A program made the translations under genes and the position numbers. From Pseudomonas botevensis (GTDB taxonomy: Bacteria > Pseudomonadota > Gammaproteobacteria > Pseudomonadales > Pseudomonadaceae), in NCBI RefSeq assembly GCF_019145475.1, contig NZ_JAHTKI010000023.1, positions 1 through 64,000 of the forward strand: a DNA stretch of 64,000 bases, read 5' to 3'. The notes below the pieces were generated by a model. That model made no database searches and was not told the DNA's origin. It saw only the letters and a list, made by a program, of their open reading frames with translations. Of this stretch, positions 8,878 to 16,969 are shown in pieces. Position 1 is the stretch's first letter; every line of letters begins with the position of its first letter.

Positions 8878-9663
8878 TTGCTAATCGAGTCCCGCCGCCG
8901 CGCCTATTTGAACGCCATGCAGGTGGTCAACTGGCTGCCGCGTACCGAATTGCCCTTTGCCGCGCCGTCGCGGCCCGAGCTGCTGGATATGCCCGAGCCC
9001 GAGGTCGAGCTGGCAATCGCCCCTGCACCACAGGCCGAGGCCCCGGTGCAGCCTGCCGCTCGTCCGGTCGAGCGACCGAAAGTCGAAGTGCCGCGCCCGA
9101 CGGCGGTAGTTGCCCGTGCGGCGGTCAAACCGGTCGAGGACGCCGAGGAAGCACCGGTGGCCGCCAAACCGGCACCGGTGCCACCGCCGCGTTTCGCCCT
9201 GCAATTGCTGCGCGCCGGCCGGTGCCTGTTGCTGGTGGAGTTACCCACAGGCGAATCCTTCCAGAGCCGCGATCCGGCATATCTGCTGCTCAAGGACATG
9301 CTGCGCGCCGCCGGTCTGCCGGATGCACCGCAAATCATCGGTGAGCCGGTCCGCTGGCCGCTGCTGGTGCGCGGCACCATGGACCAAGGCCCGGAAGCGG
9401 CCCGGGACTTCGTTCAGGGTTTCCTTTCTGTGCGTATGGAAGAAGCGCCGTGCGCCTGCTTGTGGCTGATCGGCCTGCCAGCCGTGCGGTTTGCCGGCGA
9501 GGCGGATGCCGAAGCGTTCAATAGTGAGTTGCAGATCGAAGGCCTCGGCCTGGCATGGGCCATCCCGGGGCTGGAATTGTTGATGGAAGAGCCCCGGCGC
9601 AAGGCCGCCGTGTGGCAAGCCATGCGTCGGCTGATGGCGCGCTGGAAAGAATCGAATGAGTGA
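8878..9663 (+). CDS. holD: Putative DNA polymerase III psi subunit (HolD-like, 261 aa)
   Basis: Likely psi subunit of the replicative polymerase clamp loader, which links the chi-SSB contact to the gamma/tau complex. The N-terminal ESRRRAYLNAMQVVNWLPR resembles the start of E. coli HolD (SRRDWQLQQLGITQW). The gene sits directly upstream of and overlaps rimI by 8 bases, exactly as holD does in E. coli. A long proline-, alanine- and valine-rich linker (residues 40-105) separates this from a C-terminal globular domain; E. coli psi is only 137 aa. From memory, a divergent psi was described for P. aeruginosa at this locus (PA4679). The start is a TTG at 8878; no ATG or GTG lies between it and an upstream in-frame stop, and the ATG at 8917 would cut the conserved N-terminus. 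Confidence 0.75.
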   Translation: MLIESRRRAYLNAMQVVNWLPRTELPFAAPSRPELLDMPEPEVELAIAPAPQAEAPVQPAARPVERPKVEVPRPTAVVARAAVKPVEDAEEAPVAAKPAPVPPPRFALQLLRAGRCLLLVELPTGESFQSRDPAYLLLKDMLRAAGLPDAPQIIGEPVRWPLLVRGTMDQGPEAARDFVQGFLSVRMEEAPCACLWLIGLPAVRFAGEADAEAFNSELQIEGLGLAWAIPGLELLMEEPRRKAAVWQAMRRLMARWKESNE

Positions 9664-10108
9664 CGCTGTATCGTTCCGCCCGATGACCGAGGCGGATCTC
9701 GACGCTGTACTGAAGATTGAATTCGCCGCGTACAGCCATCCGTGGACGCGCGGGATCTTTCTCGATGGCCTGGGCAAATACCAGATCTGGCTGATGTTCG
9801 AAGGCCAGCAACAGGTGGGGCACGGGGTGGTGCAGATCATTCTCGATGAGGCGCATCTGCTGAACATCACGGTCAAGCCGGAAAACCAGGGGCGCGGCCT
9901 GGGGCTGGCGCTCCTTGAGTACCTGATGTCCCGCGCTTACGCCGCCGATGCCCGCGAATGCTTCCTGGAAGTGCGCGACAGCAACGCCGCCGCATTCCGT
10001 CTGTATGAGCGCTACGGTTTCAATGAAGTCGGCCGGCGACGGGATTACTACCCGGCGGTCGGTGGGCGTGAAGATGCGGTGGTGATGGCCTGCACGCTGG
10101 TCGACTGA
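9656..10108 (+). CDS. rimI: RimI, ribosomal protein S18-alanine N-acetyltransferase (150 aa)
   Basis: GNAT-family acetyltransferase that transfers an acetyl group from acetyl-CoA to the N-terminal alanine of ribosomal protein S18. The acetyl-CoA loop ENQGRGLG follows the LLNITVKP strand at about residues 70-85, and the late FLEVRDSNAAAFRLYERYGF segment is typical of RimI. The length of 150 aa is normal. The start codon lies inside the end of the psi-subunit gene (8-base overlap), so both are translated from one message. A REP pair follows the stop. Confidence 0.95.
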   Translation: MSDAVSFRPMTEADLDAVLKIEFAAYSHPWTRGIFLDGLGKYQIWLMFEGQQQVGHGVVQIILDEAHLLNITVKPENQGRGLGLALLEYLMSRAYAADARECFLEVRDSNAAAFRLYERYGFNEVGRRRDYYPAVGGREDAVVMACTLVD

Positions 10109-10121
10109 TTGCAATAATCGC

Positions 10122-10190
10122 TGCGCGGGCAAGCCCGGCACCTACAGGGACAGTGGATAACCTGTGAGAGCCGGGCTTGTCCGCGAAGGC
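10122..10190. repeat. REP element pair, inverted
   Basis: CGCGGGCAAGCCCGGCACCT and its near reverse complement AGAGCCGGGCTTGTCCGCG face each other across a short spacer between the convergent rimI gene and the small acidic-protein gene. The spacer contains AGTGGATAA, one mismatch from a DnaA box, which I take as chance. Confidence 0.75.
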
Positions 10191-10211
10191 GTCTGGACAG
10201 ACGCCGCCCCA

Positions 10212-10616
10212 TTACCGCTTGCGGTCCAGCGGATCGCGCCGCGCCAGTTCCGCCTCATCCAGTCCGTCGCCCCCGCCAATGTCGTCTTCATCGACAATGC
10301 TCAGATCCCAATCGGCCCGGTCGTCTTGACCGAATTCCTCGGCATCACGGGCGCCGTCCTCGCGGATCAGGGTTTCCGGGCTCAGGTCATCGTCGGTCGG
10401 TTCATGGTCGGCCACTGACGCCCCGGTCATGCCCGCTTCACGCACCCGCGCGCGTGGCATCAACTGCTCGCGCTCCCGTTCGGGCAGTTCATCGCCGATC
10501 TTCGCGCTGGGCTGTTCGTCGTCGAAATCCAGCTCATGCACCGAACCCATGCGGTCTTCGTTATCATCAATCGATGGCGGCTGCATCGCATCGTAGGGGC
10601 GTCGTGAATCAGTCAT
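10212..10616 (-). CDS. Small acidic protein, likely disordered (134 aa)
   Basis: Function unknown. The protein is very rich in Asp and Glu (runs such as DDNED, DDDL, DEDD), has few hydrophobic stretches and is probably unfolded over most of its length. Homologues in pseudomonads are sometimes labelled serine kinase/phosphatase, but I see no kinase or phosphatase motif. It is a single gene, convergent with rimI and divergent from the carbonic anhydrase gene, in the position of P. aeruginosa PA4677 (from memory). Codon use matches its neighbours. Confidence 0.75.
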   Translation of the reverse strand: MTDSRRPYDAMQPPSIDDNEDRMGSVHELDFDDEQPSAKIGDELPEREREQLMPRARVREAGMTGASVADHEPTDDDLSPETLIREDGARDAEEFGQDDRADWDLSIVDEDDIGGGDGLDEAELARRDPLDRKR

Positions 10617-10757
10617 GGCTAATCCTCATACTGTGGGCCTTACTAGGGTGGACTCACCCGGCTCACGAGAATTCCAACGAAAACACTTGCGGTGCCGGCG
10701 TGACCCCGACGGAGGGTTGTCTGTCAAAGCAGCAAATCTTTCTTGAGGCCTTACAGC

Positions 10758-11402
10758 ATGCACGACTTACAAGATCTGATTGATAACAACGAGCGTTGGG
10801 CTGACGCGATCACCAAGGAAGACCCGGACTTCTTCGCCAAGCTGGCCCGTCAGCAGACTCCGGAATACCTGTGGATCGGCTGCTCCGACGCGCGCGTGCC
10901 GGCCAACGAAATCGTCGGCATGCTGCCCGGCGATCTGTTCGTTCACCGTAACGTTGCCAACGTGGTGCTGCACACCGACCTCAACTGCCTGTCGGTGATC
11001 CAGTACGCGGTGGATGTACTCAAGGTGAAGCACATTCTGGTGACCGGCCACTACGGTTGCGGCGGTGTGCGGGCGTCGATGCAGGATCGCCAGTTCGGCC
11101 TGATCGACGGCTGGCTGCGTTCGATCCGTGACCTGTACTACGAAAAACGTGAAGAACTCGCCAAATTGCCGACCGAAGAAGAGCAGGTCGACCGTCTGTG
11201 CGAGCTTAACGTGATTCAGCAAGTGGCCAACGTCGCCCACACCAGCATCATCCAGAACGCCTGGCACCGTGGGCAGAATCTGTCGATCCACGGCTGCATC
11301 TACGGCATCAAGGACGGTCGCTGGAAGAGCCTGAACACCACCATCAGCGGTTTCGAACAACTGCCGCCGCAATATCGCCTGCGTCCGGTCGGCGCGCCGT
11401 AA
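10758..11402 (+). CDS. can: Beta-class carbonic anhydrase (214 aa)
   Basis: Zinc enzyme interconverting CO2 and bicarbonate, needed to supply bicarbonate for carboxylation reactions and for pH balance. The four metal/active-site residues of the beta class are all present at the E. coli Can positions: Cys42, Asp44 (in CSDARVPANE), His98 and Cys101 (in GHYGCGG). Arg46 completes the Asp-Arg dyad. The ATG at 10758 follows a TTGAGG-type binding site; an upstream in-frame codon would add five residues. The gene appears monocistronic and ends 8 bases before the convergent SET-domain gene. Confidence 0.95.
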   Translation: MHDLQDLIDNNERWADAITKEDPDFFAKLARQQTPEYLWIGCSDARVPANEIVGMLPGDLFVHRNVANVVLHTDLNCLSVIQYAVDVLKVKHILVTGHYGCGGVRASMQDRQFGLIDGWLRSIRDLYYEKREELAKLPTEEEQVDRLCELNVIQQVANVAHTSIIQNAWHRGQNLSIHGCIYGIKDGRWKSLNTTISGFEQLPPQYRLRPVGAP

Positions 11403-11410
11403 CCCGCCGC

Positions 11411-11935
11411 TCAGCGCCCGATCCGCCGGTGCCAGCCCTGCAAATAGCGCTGGCCTTCGAGATTGGGCGCTTCGTCATGACCGGTGATCCAGCCGCGACA
11501 CCGTGGCGCACCGCAACCGCAGGCGAACTGGCGCAGCAGTTTGTCTTCGGTGGCGGTGAAATCCATGGTCAGCCGCTGGCCGGCCTGAATGTCCTGCAGC
11601 GCCCACAGCCATAACTCGCTCATGTCGAGAAACACGTTCGGTTCGCAAGCGTGCTCGATCAATCCACAGAAGCGTGGATCGTAGAGATGAATCCCGGCCA
11701 GCAATTGCCGGGTCTGTCGGCAGCGGTAGGGCAGCAATTGCCCCGAAACCCTGCACATCCGGCTGATACGCAGAAACTCCCGTCGCGCCGCTACCGCTAT
11801 CGGCATTCCGTGGGCATCGCAGATGATTTCGAAATCATTCCTGGACGGAAATCCAAGGCGTACAGGCAGACCGATAAAAGGGTAGATACCTTCCGTGTCT
11901 CGGGAGGAGCGGTTGCGTAGCACATGCATGTTCAT
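11411..11935 (-). CDS. SET-domain protein, probable protein lysine methyltransferase (174 aa)
   Basis: The C-terminal half carries hallmarks of a SET domain: IEHACEPN (variant of NHSCxPN, which forms part of the S-adenosylmethionine and lysine pocket), a DIQAGQRLTMDF strand equivalent to the usual GEELTxDY, and a post-SET-like CGCGAPRCRG zinc cluster near residue 150. This predicts lysine N-methylation of an unknown protein. The ATG at 11935 is chosen because AGGGA lies 5 bases upstream; an upstream codon at 11968 would add 11 residues without a binding site. It is a single gene convergent with the carbonic anhydrase, and its upstream region contains several perfect palindromes. Confidence 0.78.
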   Translation of the reverse strand: MNMHVLRNRSSRDTEGIYPFIGLPVRLGFPSRNDFEIICDAHGMPIAVAARREFLRISRMCRVSGQLLPYRCRQTRQLLAGIHLYDPRFCGLIEHACEPNVFLDMSELWLWALQDIQAGQRLTMDFTATEDKLLRQFACGCGAPRCRGWITGHDEAPNLEGQRYLQGWHRRIGR

Positions 11936-12001
11936 AACGTTCCCTGTCGGACAGTGCTGCGACTGCACCAGGCTGAAGTCCTTTCAGCTCTGCAACACGA
12001 G

Positions 12002-12056
12002 ATTGGATCCAATGGTCGCGTATATGAAACGCTCGGTCTACTGTCAGATCTGACAG
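12002..12056. promoter_or_regulatory. Two perfect palindromes upstream of the SET gene
   Basis: ATTGGATCCAAT (12002-12013) and CTGTCAGATCTGACAG (12041-12056) are exact palindromes of 12 and 16 bases in the 180-base gap between the SET-domain gene and the secreted-protein gene. They have no stem-loop-plus-T layout, so a protein-binding operator is more likely than a terminator. The binding protein is unknown. Confidence 0.45.
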
Positions 12057-12067
12057 GCGTAAAAGGC

Positions 12068-12103
12068 GCTTTTCCGTGTCAGCCAGGGCTGACACGGAAA
12101 AGC
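12068..12103 (-). terminator. Perfect 17-bp inverted repeat, probable terminator of the secreted-protein gene
   Basis: Arms GCTTTTCCGTGTCAGCC and GGCTGACACGGAAAAGC match perfectly around a two-base AG loop. The hairpin starts 11 bases past the stop of the minus-strand secreted-protein gene, and read on that strand its distal flank ends GCGCCTTTT. It could therefore terminate that message, although the T-run is short. The core GTGTCAGCC/GGCTGACAC could also be a binding site. Confidence 0.55.
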
Positions 12104-12114
12104 CATGTCCCCGG

Positions 12115-13287
12115 TCAGATATGGGGAGCGGGAACGTCAGCGGCTGGCAACGGACTCTGCAATTGCTGCAACTGAGTCTTGATCGGCGTGGTGGCGCACT
12201 TGGCGGCCGCGTCGGCGGGCGTCAGGTTGCGAATCGAGGTGTAGAACAGCTCGCAGGTTTTGACTTTTTGCGTCACTTGCCAGGTCTGGGTACAGCTGTC
12301 CAGCAAGGCTTTGGCGTTGCTGCCCGGTTTACTGCCCATGCCGGCCTGCCAGCAGGCGGCGCTCAAGTCCTGGCCCATCACTTTCAGGCCTGCCGCGTCG
12401 GCCTTGGCCTGGGCATCGTCGCCGGTGTAGCTCTCGGGATCGGCGGCATACCAGATGTAGCTTGGGTGGTTGGAGCCCAGCACCGGCACGTTGACCCCCG
12501 CGCTCGGGCTGATGGTGGCCAGGCCCAGCACATTTACGGTCGGCCCGTATTGCTGCTTGATCCAGTTACGCACCGGCGCACCGAACGCGACCATCGGCAG
12601 TGCCGCGCCGCTGGCGTTCTGGCTGACCTGCTTGACCATCGTGGTCTGGTAATCCTTGAAGTAGCCGTAGACGCCTTCCAGGGTGCTGCCGGCGCTGGCC
12701 GGTGCGGCGATCGGCGCGATGTCGACGATGGTCTGATAGGCCGGTGTCTTGTCCGCCGGGATTCCGTTGTCGGTCAGCAGCGCGGCCCAGCGGTCGGTGG
12801 TGTTCGAACGCAGATAATCCTGCGCCTGGGTCAGCGAGTAATCCGGCGGGAAGTGCAGCAGCTCGACGCTTTTGCGGTTTTCCAGCGCCATGCCCAGCGG
12901 CAGGAACAGATACCAGCTGTAGGCCCACTTGCCATCGGCATTGAGCTTGCTGGCGCCGTTGTAGGCCAGGTCACCGGCATCCAGCAGCGCTTTCAGCGGT
13001 TTGTCATAGCCCTTGGGCACGCCGCTGATTTCGGTGTAGAGCTGACCGTTGTCAGTCTTCACCCGAACCTTGGCGCTGGTATAGCCATCGCGTTGTACGC
13101 TTTGAGTCAGGTAGTGCTCGACGGTCTGCTCCAGCGTCCAGTTGCGAAAGCAGATCACGTTGCAGTTGTTGGGATAAGCGAAGAGGCGGGTGACGCGTTC
13201 GGTGCTGCCCAGTTTCAGATCGACATCGGCGTGGGCCGCTGCGCTCAGGGTGAGCGCAGCAAGGGTGAGTCCTGCGAGTTTGAACAT
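12115..13287 (-). CDS. Secreted protein of unknown function paired with the phosphoesterase (390 aa)
   Basis: Not recognised. A clear Sec signal peptide covers residues 1-20 (MFKLAGLTLAALTLSAAAHA, cleavage after AHA), so the protein is exported to the periplasm or beyond. The mature part has several Cys residues (NNCNVICF near residue 42, later CW, SC and TCELF) that could form disulfides, and ends in a P/A/I-rich tail. It lies 117 bases downstream of the Tat-exported phosphoesterase gene on the same strand, which suggests a joint extracellular or periplasmic role, for example in phosphate or phospholipid use. No enzyme motif is visible. Confidence 0.7.
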   Translation of the reverse strand: MFKLAGLTLAALTLSAAAHADVDLKLGSTERVTRLFAYPNNCNVICFRNWTLEQTVEHYLTQSVQRDGYTSAKVRVKTDNGQLYTEISGVPKGYDKPLKALLDAGDLAYNGASKLNADGKWAYSWYLFLPLGMALENRKSVELLHFPPDYSLTQAQDYLRSNTTDRWAALLTDNGIPADKTPAYQTIVDIAPIAAPASAGSTLEGVYGYFKDYQTTMVKQVSQNASGAALPMVAFGAPVRNWIKQQYGPTVNVLGLATISPSAGVNVPVLGSNHPSYIWYAADPESYTGDDAQAKADAAGLKVMGQDLSAACWQAGMGSKPGSNAKALLDSCTQTWQVTQKVKTCELFYTSIRNLTPADAAAKCATTPIKTQLQQLQSPLPAADVPAPHI

Positions 13288-13404
13288 GCTCAGATCCTTT
13301 TCAGCGTGGGTTCCCCGTTGTTGGGGCTGCTCATATTGGATCAGCCGTGTGGCGCAGAAAAGCCGTCCATCAGAGTTTTTTCAGCGCCATCGCAGGACTC
13401 GCCG

Positions 13405-15105
13405 TCAGGCCGGAAAATGCAGGGCGTTGGTCAGGTCTCCCATGGGCTTCTGGCCACGCGCGGTCATGGCGTCATCGCGCTGCTTGAGGCCGTCAAGTTT
13501 CTCCAGCTGGAACACCCGGGTGATCAGGCGCAGGATCGAGGCGGTGTCGTAGACCGTGTGGTCCACCGTGCCCTTGCGGGCAAATGGCGACACCACCAGC
13601 GCCGGCACGCGCGAGCCCGGCCCCCAGCGATCGCCCTTGGGCGGCGCGACGTGATCCCACCAGCCGCCGTTCTCATCGACGGTGACGATGACCACCATGT
13701 TTTTCCACTGTGGACTCTCGCGCAGCACCTTCAGCGCACGGACGATATGGCGATCACCGGAGGCCACGTCGGCGTAACCGGCGTGCATGTTCAAGTTGCC
13801 CTGAGGCTTGTAGAACGTAACGGCTGGCAGCTTGCCGGCCTCGGCATCGGCGAAGAATCTGTTGCTGCTCGACTCGTCCCCGAGGCCCGCGTCACGCAGA
13901 CGTTTGTTACGCTCTTCGGGATGCTCCGGCCCTTGTTGCTGGAAGTAGTTGAACGGCTGGTGGTGATACTGGAAGTTGGGGATCTTCGGGATGCCGCCGG
14001 AATCCTTGTACTGATCCAGCGTCGCCTGCCAGGCACCGGCGTACCAGGCCCAGTCGATGTTCTTTTTCGACAGCTTGTCGCCGATGTGTTCGTGAGTTTG
14101 CGGCACCAGCACATTCGGCAGATCGGCTTTGGAGTACGCCGGGCGCTCGGGATCGCGAATCCAGGTCGGCCAGTAGGGCGGCGCGAGGGTGTTCACGCCG
14201 AACCCGTCCGGGGTCAACGCGCTCGGGCCGAACTGCGGCGGGCCGCTCATGGCGCTGGCCGGCGATTGCTCCAGCGGCTTGAGGCGAGGGTCGGCCGGAT
14301 CGTCGCTTTGCAGGGCGGCAATCTGACTCTTGGCGACCGAGGTGGCCGCGTTCGGGTAGTACGGCGCAGTGGCGCTGATCAGGTATTGATGGTTGAGGAA
14401 CGAGCCACCGAAGGCACCCTGGAAGAAGTTGTCGCAGAGTACGAATTCCCGGGCCACGTCCCACAAACGCAATGAGTAACGGCTTTGGGCGTAGTGGCCC
14501 ATGGTCAGGCCGCCGGAGTCGGCCCAGGCGACAAAACCGTCGTTCTTGCCACCATTGATCTGCATCTGGTTCTGATAGAACACATGCCACAAATCGCGGG
14601 TCACCAGACCGAACGGCAAATCTTCAGCGTTCGGGCCTTTGAGGGCGAAAGGTGCGTTGGGCAGGTTTTCCTGAAACTGGACACCGCTGGGATAGGTCAC
14701 GCCATCGAGGGTCTGCGGGCCAACCTGCAACACACCGCCCCAGGCGGGCGGCAGGGTTTGCAGCAGACTGCCGTCGCGGTCGCGCTGCTGATAGTCGCCG
14801 GGCTTGAGCGCGGACAACGGTTTCTCGACACCGGGGAAGTCACCGAACAGGTTGTTGAAACTGCGGTTCTCGGCGTAGATCACCACCACGGTCTTCACCT
14901 GGTCATGCAGCGCCTTGTCCAGTTCTGCCGGGGTCAGCGGACGCTCGCCCGGTTTGCCCGGCTCATCACCCGACTTGGCGCAGGCCCCCAGCGTCGCGCC
15001 GACGCCGAGTACCGCAACACCGCCGAGAAAGCGCCGGCGGCTGGTATCGGTGGGATTGTCGGAGTCAGACGTGGGGAGGTCGGTGCCGTTCGTTTCGTCG
15101 CTCAT
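13405..15105 (-). CDS. acpA: AcpA-type acid phosphatase/phosphoesterase, Tat lipoprotein (566 aa)
   Basis: Member of the phosphoesterase family that includes Francisella AcpA and Pseudomonas-type phospholipase C (alkaline phosphatase fold). A twin-arginine motif SRRRFLGG occurs at residues 22-29, and a lipobox-like LGAC with Cys42 follows, so it is probably exported folded and lipidated. The YAENRSFNNLFGDFPG segment near residue 80 matches the metal/nucleophile loop of the family, and VDENGGWWDHV near residue 470 another metal-binding loop. It should hydrolyse phosphomonoesters or related substrates outside the cytoplasm. The downstream secreted protein is probably co-transcribed. A REP doublet lies upstream of its start. 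Confidence 0.82.
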   Translation of the reverse strand: MSDETNGTDLPTSDSDNPTDTSRRRFLGGVAVLGVGATLGACAKSGDEPGKPGERPLTPAELDKALHDQVKTVVVIYAENRSFNNLFGDFPGVEKPLSALKPGDYQQRDRDGSLLQTLPPAWGGVLQVGPQTLDGVTYPSGVQFQENLPNAPFALKGPNAEDLPFGLVTRDLWHVFYQNQMQINGGKNDGFVAWADSGGLTMGHYAQSRYSLRLWDVAREFVLCDNFFQGAFGGSFLNHQYLISATAPYYPNAATSVAKSQIAALQSDDPADPRLKPLEQSPASAMSGPPQFGPSALTPDGFGVNTLAPPYWPTWIRDPERPAYSKADLPNVLVPQTHEHIGDKLSKKNIDWAWYAGAWQATLDQYKDSGGIPKIPNFQYHHQPFNYFQQQGPEHPEERNKRLRDAGLGDESSSNRFFADAEAGKLPAVTFYKPQGNLNMHAGYADVASGDRHIVRALKVLRESPQWKNMVVIVTVDENGGWWDHVAPPKGDRWGPGSRVPALVVSPFARKGTVDHTVYDTASILRLITRVFQLEKLDGLKQRDDAMTARGQKPMGDLTNALHFPA

Positions 15106-15206
15106 GTCTCAGCCCGCTTTGCTTAATTGTTTCAGTATGTTTCCGGCGGACGCTAGCAAGGGAATGTGACGGTTGGGTGACGATTCGAGGTGCAGGCTGA
15201 AACAAA

Positions 15207-15292
15207 TGTGGGAGTGGGCTTGCTCGCGAAGGGAGTGCAGTCAATAGAGCGTCGACTGATCCACCGTCTTCGTGAGCAAGTCCACTCCCACA
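15207..15292. repeat. REP element pair, inverted
   Basis: TGTGGGAGTGGGCTTGCTCG and CGTGAGCAAGTCCACTCCCACA face each other, a diverged REP doublet about 86 bases long between the permease gene end and the upstream side of the phosphoesterase gene. The arms differ from the 3714-3790 copy in the loop (GCTCGCG versus GCCCGCG), a second REP sequence class. Confidence 0.8.
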
Positions 15293-15321
15293 GACGAACG
15301 ATGTTGTTCGCAATACCCGGT

Positions 15322-16740
15322 TTACGGCATCACCGGCGGCACATACGCCAATGTCGTCCCCAGCGCCCACAGCAACAGCAGCACCAGCGGCGTGTGTACC
15401 AACAGTTGCACGAACGAGAAGCCGATCAGATCCCGCGCCTTGAGTCCCAGCACGCCCAGCAGCGGCAGCATGTAGAACGGGTTGATCAGGTTCGGCAGGG
15501 CTTCGGCGGCGTTGTAGATCTGCACGGCCCAGCCCAGGTGGTACTTGAGATCGTTGGCGACCTGCATCACGTAAGGCGCTTCGATGATCCACTTGCCGCC
15601 GCCGGACGGAATGAAGAAGCCGAGGATCGCCGAGTACACGCCCATCAGCAGCGCATAGGTGTCGTGGGAGGCGATGCTGACGAAGAAGGTCGAGATGTGA
15701 TGGGCGAGGGTCTGGGCGTCGACGCCCTTGACCGTGGTCATCAGGGCGGCGATCGAGCCGTACAGCGGAAACTGGATCAACACCCCGGTGGTGGTCGGCA
15801 CCGCGCGGGCCACCGCGTCGAGGAAGCTGCGCGGACGCCAGTGCAGCAGCGCGCCGGTCATGATGAACAGGAAGTTGTAGGTGTTGAGCCCGGAAATCGC
15901 GGTGATCGCCGGTTTGGTCGAGAACTCGTGGAACAGCCAGCCAGCGGCCAGCAGTACCAGCACGATAATCAGCAGCGGGCTGTGTTCCAGCCACTCGCCG
16001 GGGCGGGTGCGCGGTTGCAGCGGCGGCAGGTTGAAGCTTGGGTCGACGCCGCAGGCCCTGGCATCACGCGCCGAATTCGGGCCGGGCGCGGTGGCGTAGG
16101 CGATGATCAGCGAGATCACGATCAGCGCCAGCAGCATCACTCCCGATTGCCAGAGGAAGATGGTCTGGGTGAACGGAATCACGCCGGTGATCGACAGGAT
16201 CGACGGCGGCAGGCTGGCGGGGTTGGCCTGCAATTGCGCGGCCGACGACGATAGGCCCAGCGCCCATACCGCGCCAAGCCCCAGGTAAGCGGCGGCACCG
16301 GCGGCGCGGTAGTCCATTTTCAGATCGGTGCGGCGGGCGAGGGCGCGCACCAGCAAACCACCGAACACCAGCGACAGACCCCAGTTCAGCAGTGACGCGA
16401 CCATCGAAATCAGTGCGACCCAGGCTACGGCGGAACGGCCGTTTTTCGGGATCCGCGCCAGGCGGTCAATGAGCTTCACGGCCGGTGGCGAACTGGCGAC
16501 CACGTAGCCACCGATCACCACGAAGGCCATCTGCATGGTGAACGGTATCAGGCTCCAGAACCCGTCACCGAAGGCCATGGCGGCATCGGTCGGTTTGGCG
16601 CCCATCGCCAGGGTGGCGAGCGCGACGATAATCACCGCCAGTGCGGCGAACACCCAGGAGTCGGGGAACCAGCGTTCGGCAAAATTTGAACAGCGCAAGG
16701 CAAAGCGCGCAGAGCGGCTATCTTCGATATCAACGGCCAC
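15322..16740 (-). CDS. atoE: AtoE-type short-chain fatty acid transporter (472 aa)
   Basis: Inner-membrane permease of the short-chain fatty acid transporter family (AtoE), expected to take up acetoacetate, butyrate or similar acids. About 12 hydrophobic segments are visible. Characteristic stretches include VIGGYVVASSPP, LNWGLSLVFGGLL and IPSGGGKWIIEAPYV. The GTG at 16740 is chosen because a GAGG sits 8 bases upstream and the protein then starts just before the first membrane segment, giving the usual length. Extending upstream would add 77 residues without similarity to a transporter. No ato metabolic genes are adjacent. Confidence 0.88.
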   Translation of the reverse strand: MAVDIEDSRSARFALRCSNFAERWFPDSWVFAALAVIIVALATLAMGAKPTDAAMAFGDGFWSLIPFTMQMAFVVIGGYVVASSPPAVKLIDRLARIPKNGRSAVAWVALISMVASLLNWGLSLVFGGLLVRALARRTDLKMDYRAAGAAAYLGLGAVWALGLSSSAAQLQANPASLPPSILSITGVIPFTQTIFLWQSGVMLLALIVISLIIAYATAPGPNSARDARACGVDPSFNLPPLQPRTRPGEWLEHSPLLIIVLVLLAAGWLFHEFSTKPAITAISGLNTYNFLFIMTGALLHWRPRSFLDAVARAVPTTTGVLIQFPLYGSIAALMTTVKGVDAQTLAHHISTFFVSIASHDTYALLMGVYSAILGFFIPSGGGKWIIEAPYVMQVANDLKYHLGWAVQIYNAAEALPNLINPFYMLPLLGVLGLKARDLIGFSFVQLLVHTPLVLLLLWALGTTLAYVPPVMP

Positions 16741-16874
16741 GGGAGTACCTCGGATTTTATGTTTTATTGTGGTCCGCAAGATTGCCCAGGCCCCTGTGGG
16801 AGAGGGCTCTACGGTGGTGTCTGCGGACAGGCGCCCACAGTAAATCAAGCGCCGGTATTTTGTGAGCGGGTTTT

Positions 16875-16949
16875 GCAAAAACCGGGACCATGGTCTAACG
16901 GGTTGTCCCTCGGCGCATTTGCGTAGACCATGGGCGCCTTGGTTTTTGC
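16875..16949. repeat. Long interrupted inverted repeat in the leader of the MHS transporter gene
   Basis: GCAAAAACC (16875-16883) and CCATGGTCTA (16888-16897) pair with TAGACCATGG (16924-16933) and GGTTTTTGC (16941-16949). This gives a 19-bp stem with one internal loop and a 26-base apical loop, ending 20 bases before the ATG of the transporter. CCATGGTCTA begins a self-complementary core. It could be an mRNA control element or a pair of operator half-sites. Confidence 0.55.
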
Positions 16950-16969
16950 CTGTGCCAGAGTTCTTTGCC

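Noticed and set aside
10148..10158. AGTGGATAA as a DnaA box in a REP spacer
   Set aside because: One mismatch from consensus, inside a repeat, no gene context; likely chance.
12076..14475. Long plus-strand open frame opposite the secreted protein and phosphoesterase
   Set aside because: Antisense to two genes with signal peptides and family motifs; composition is shadow-like and the apparent start lies inside the perfect hairpin.
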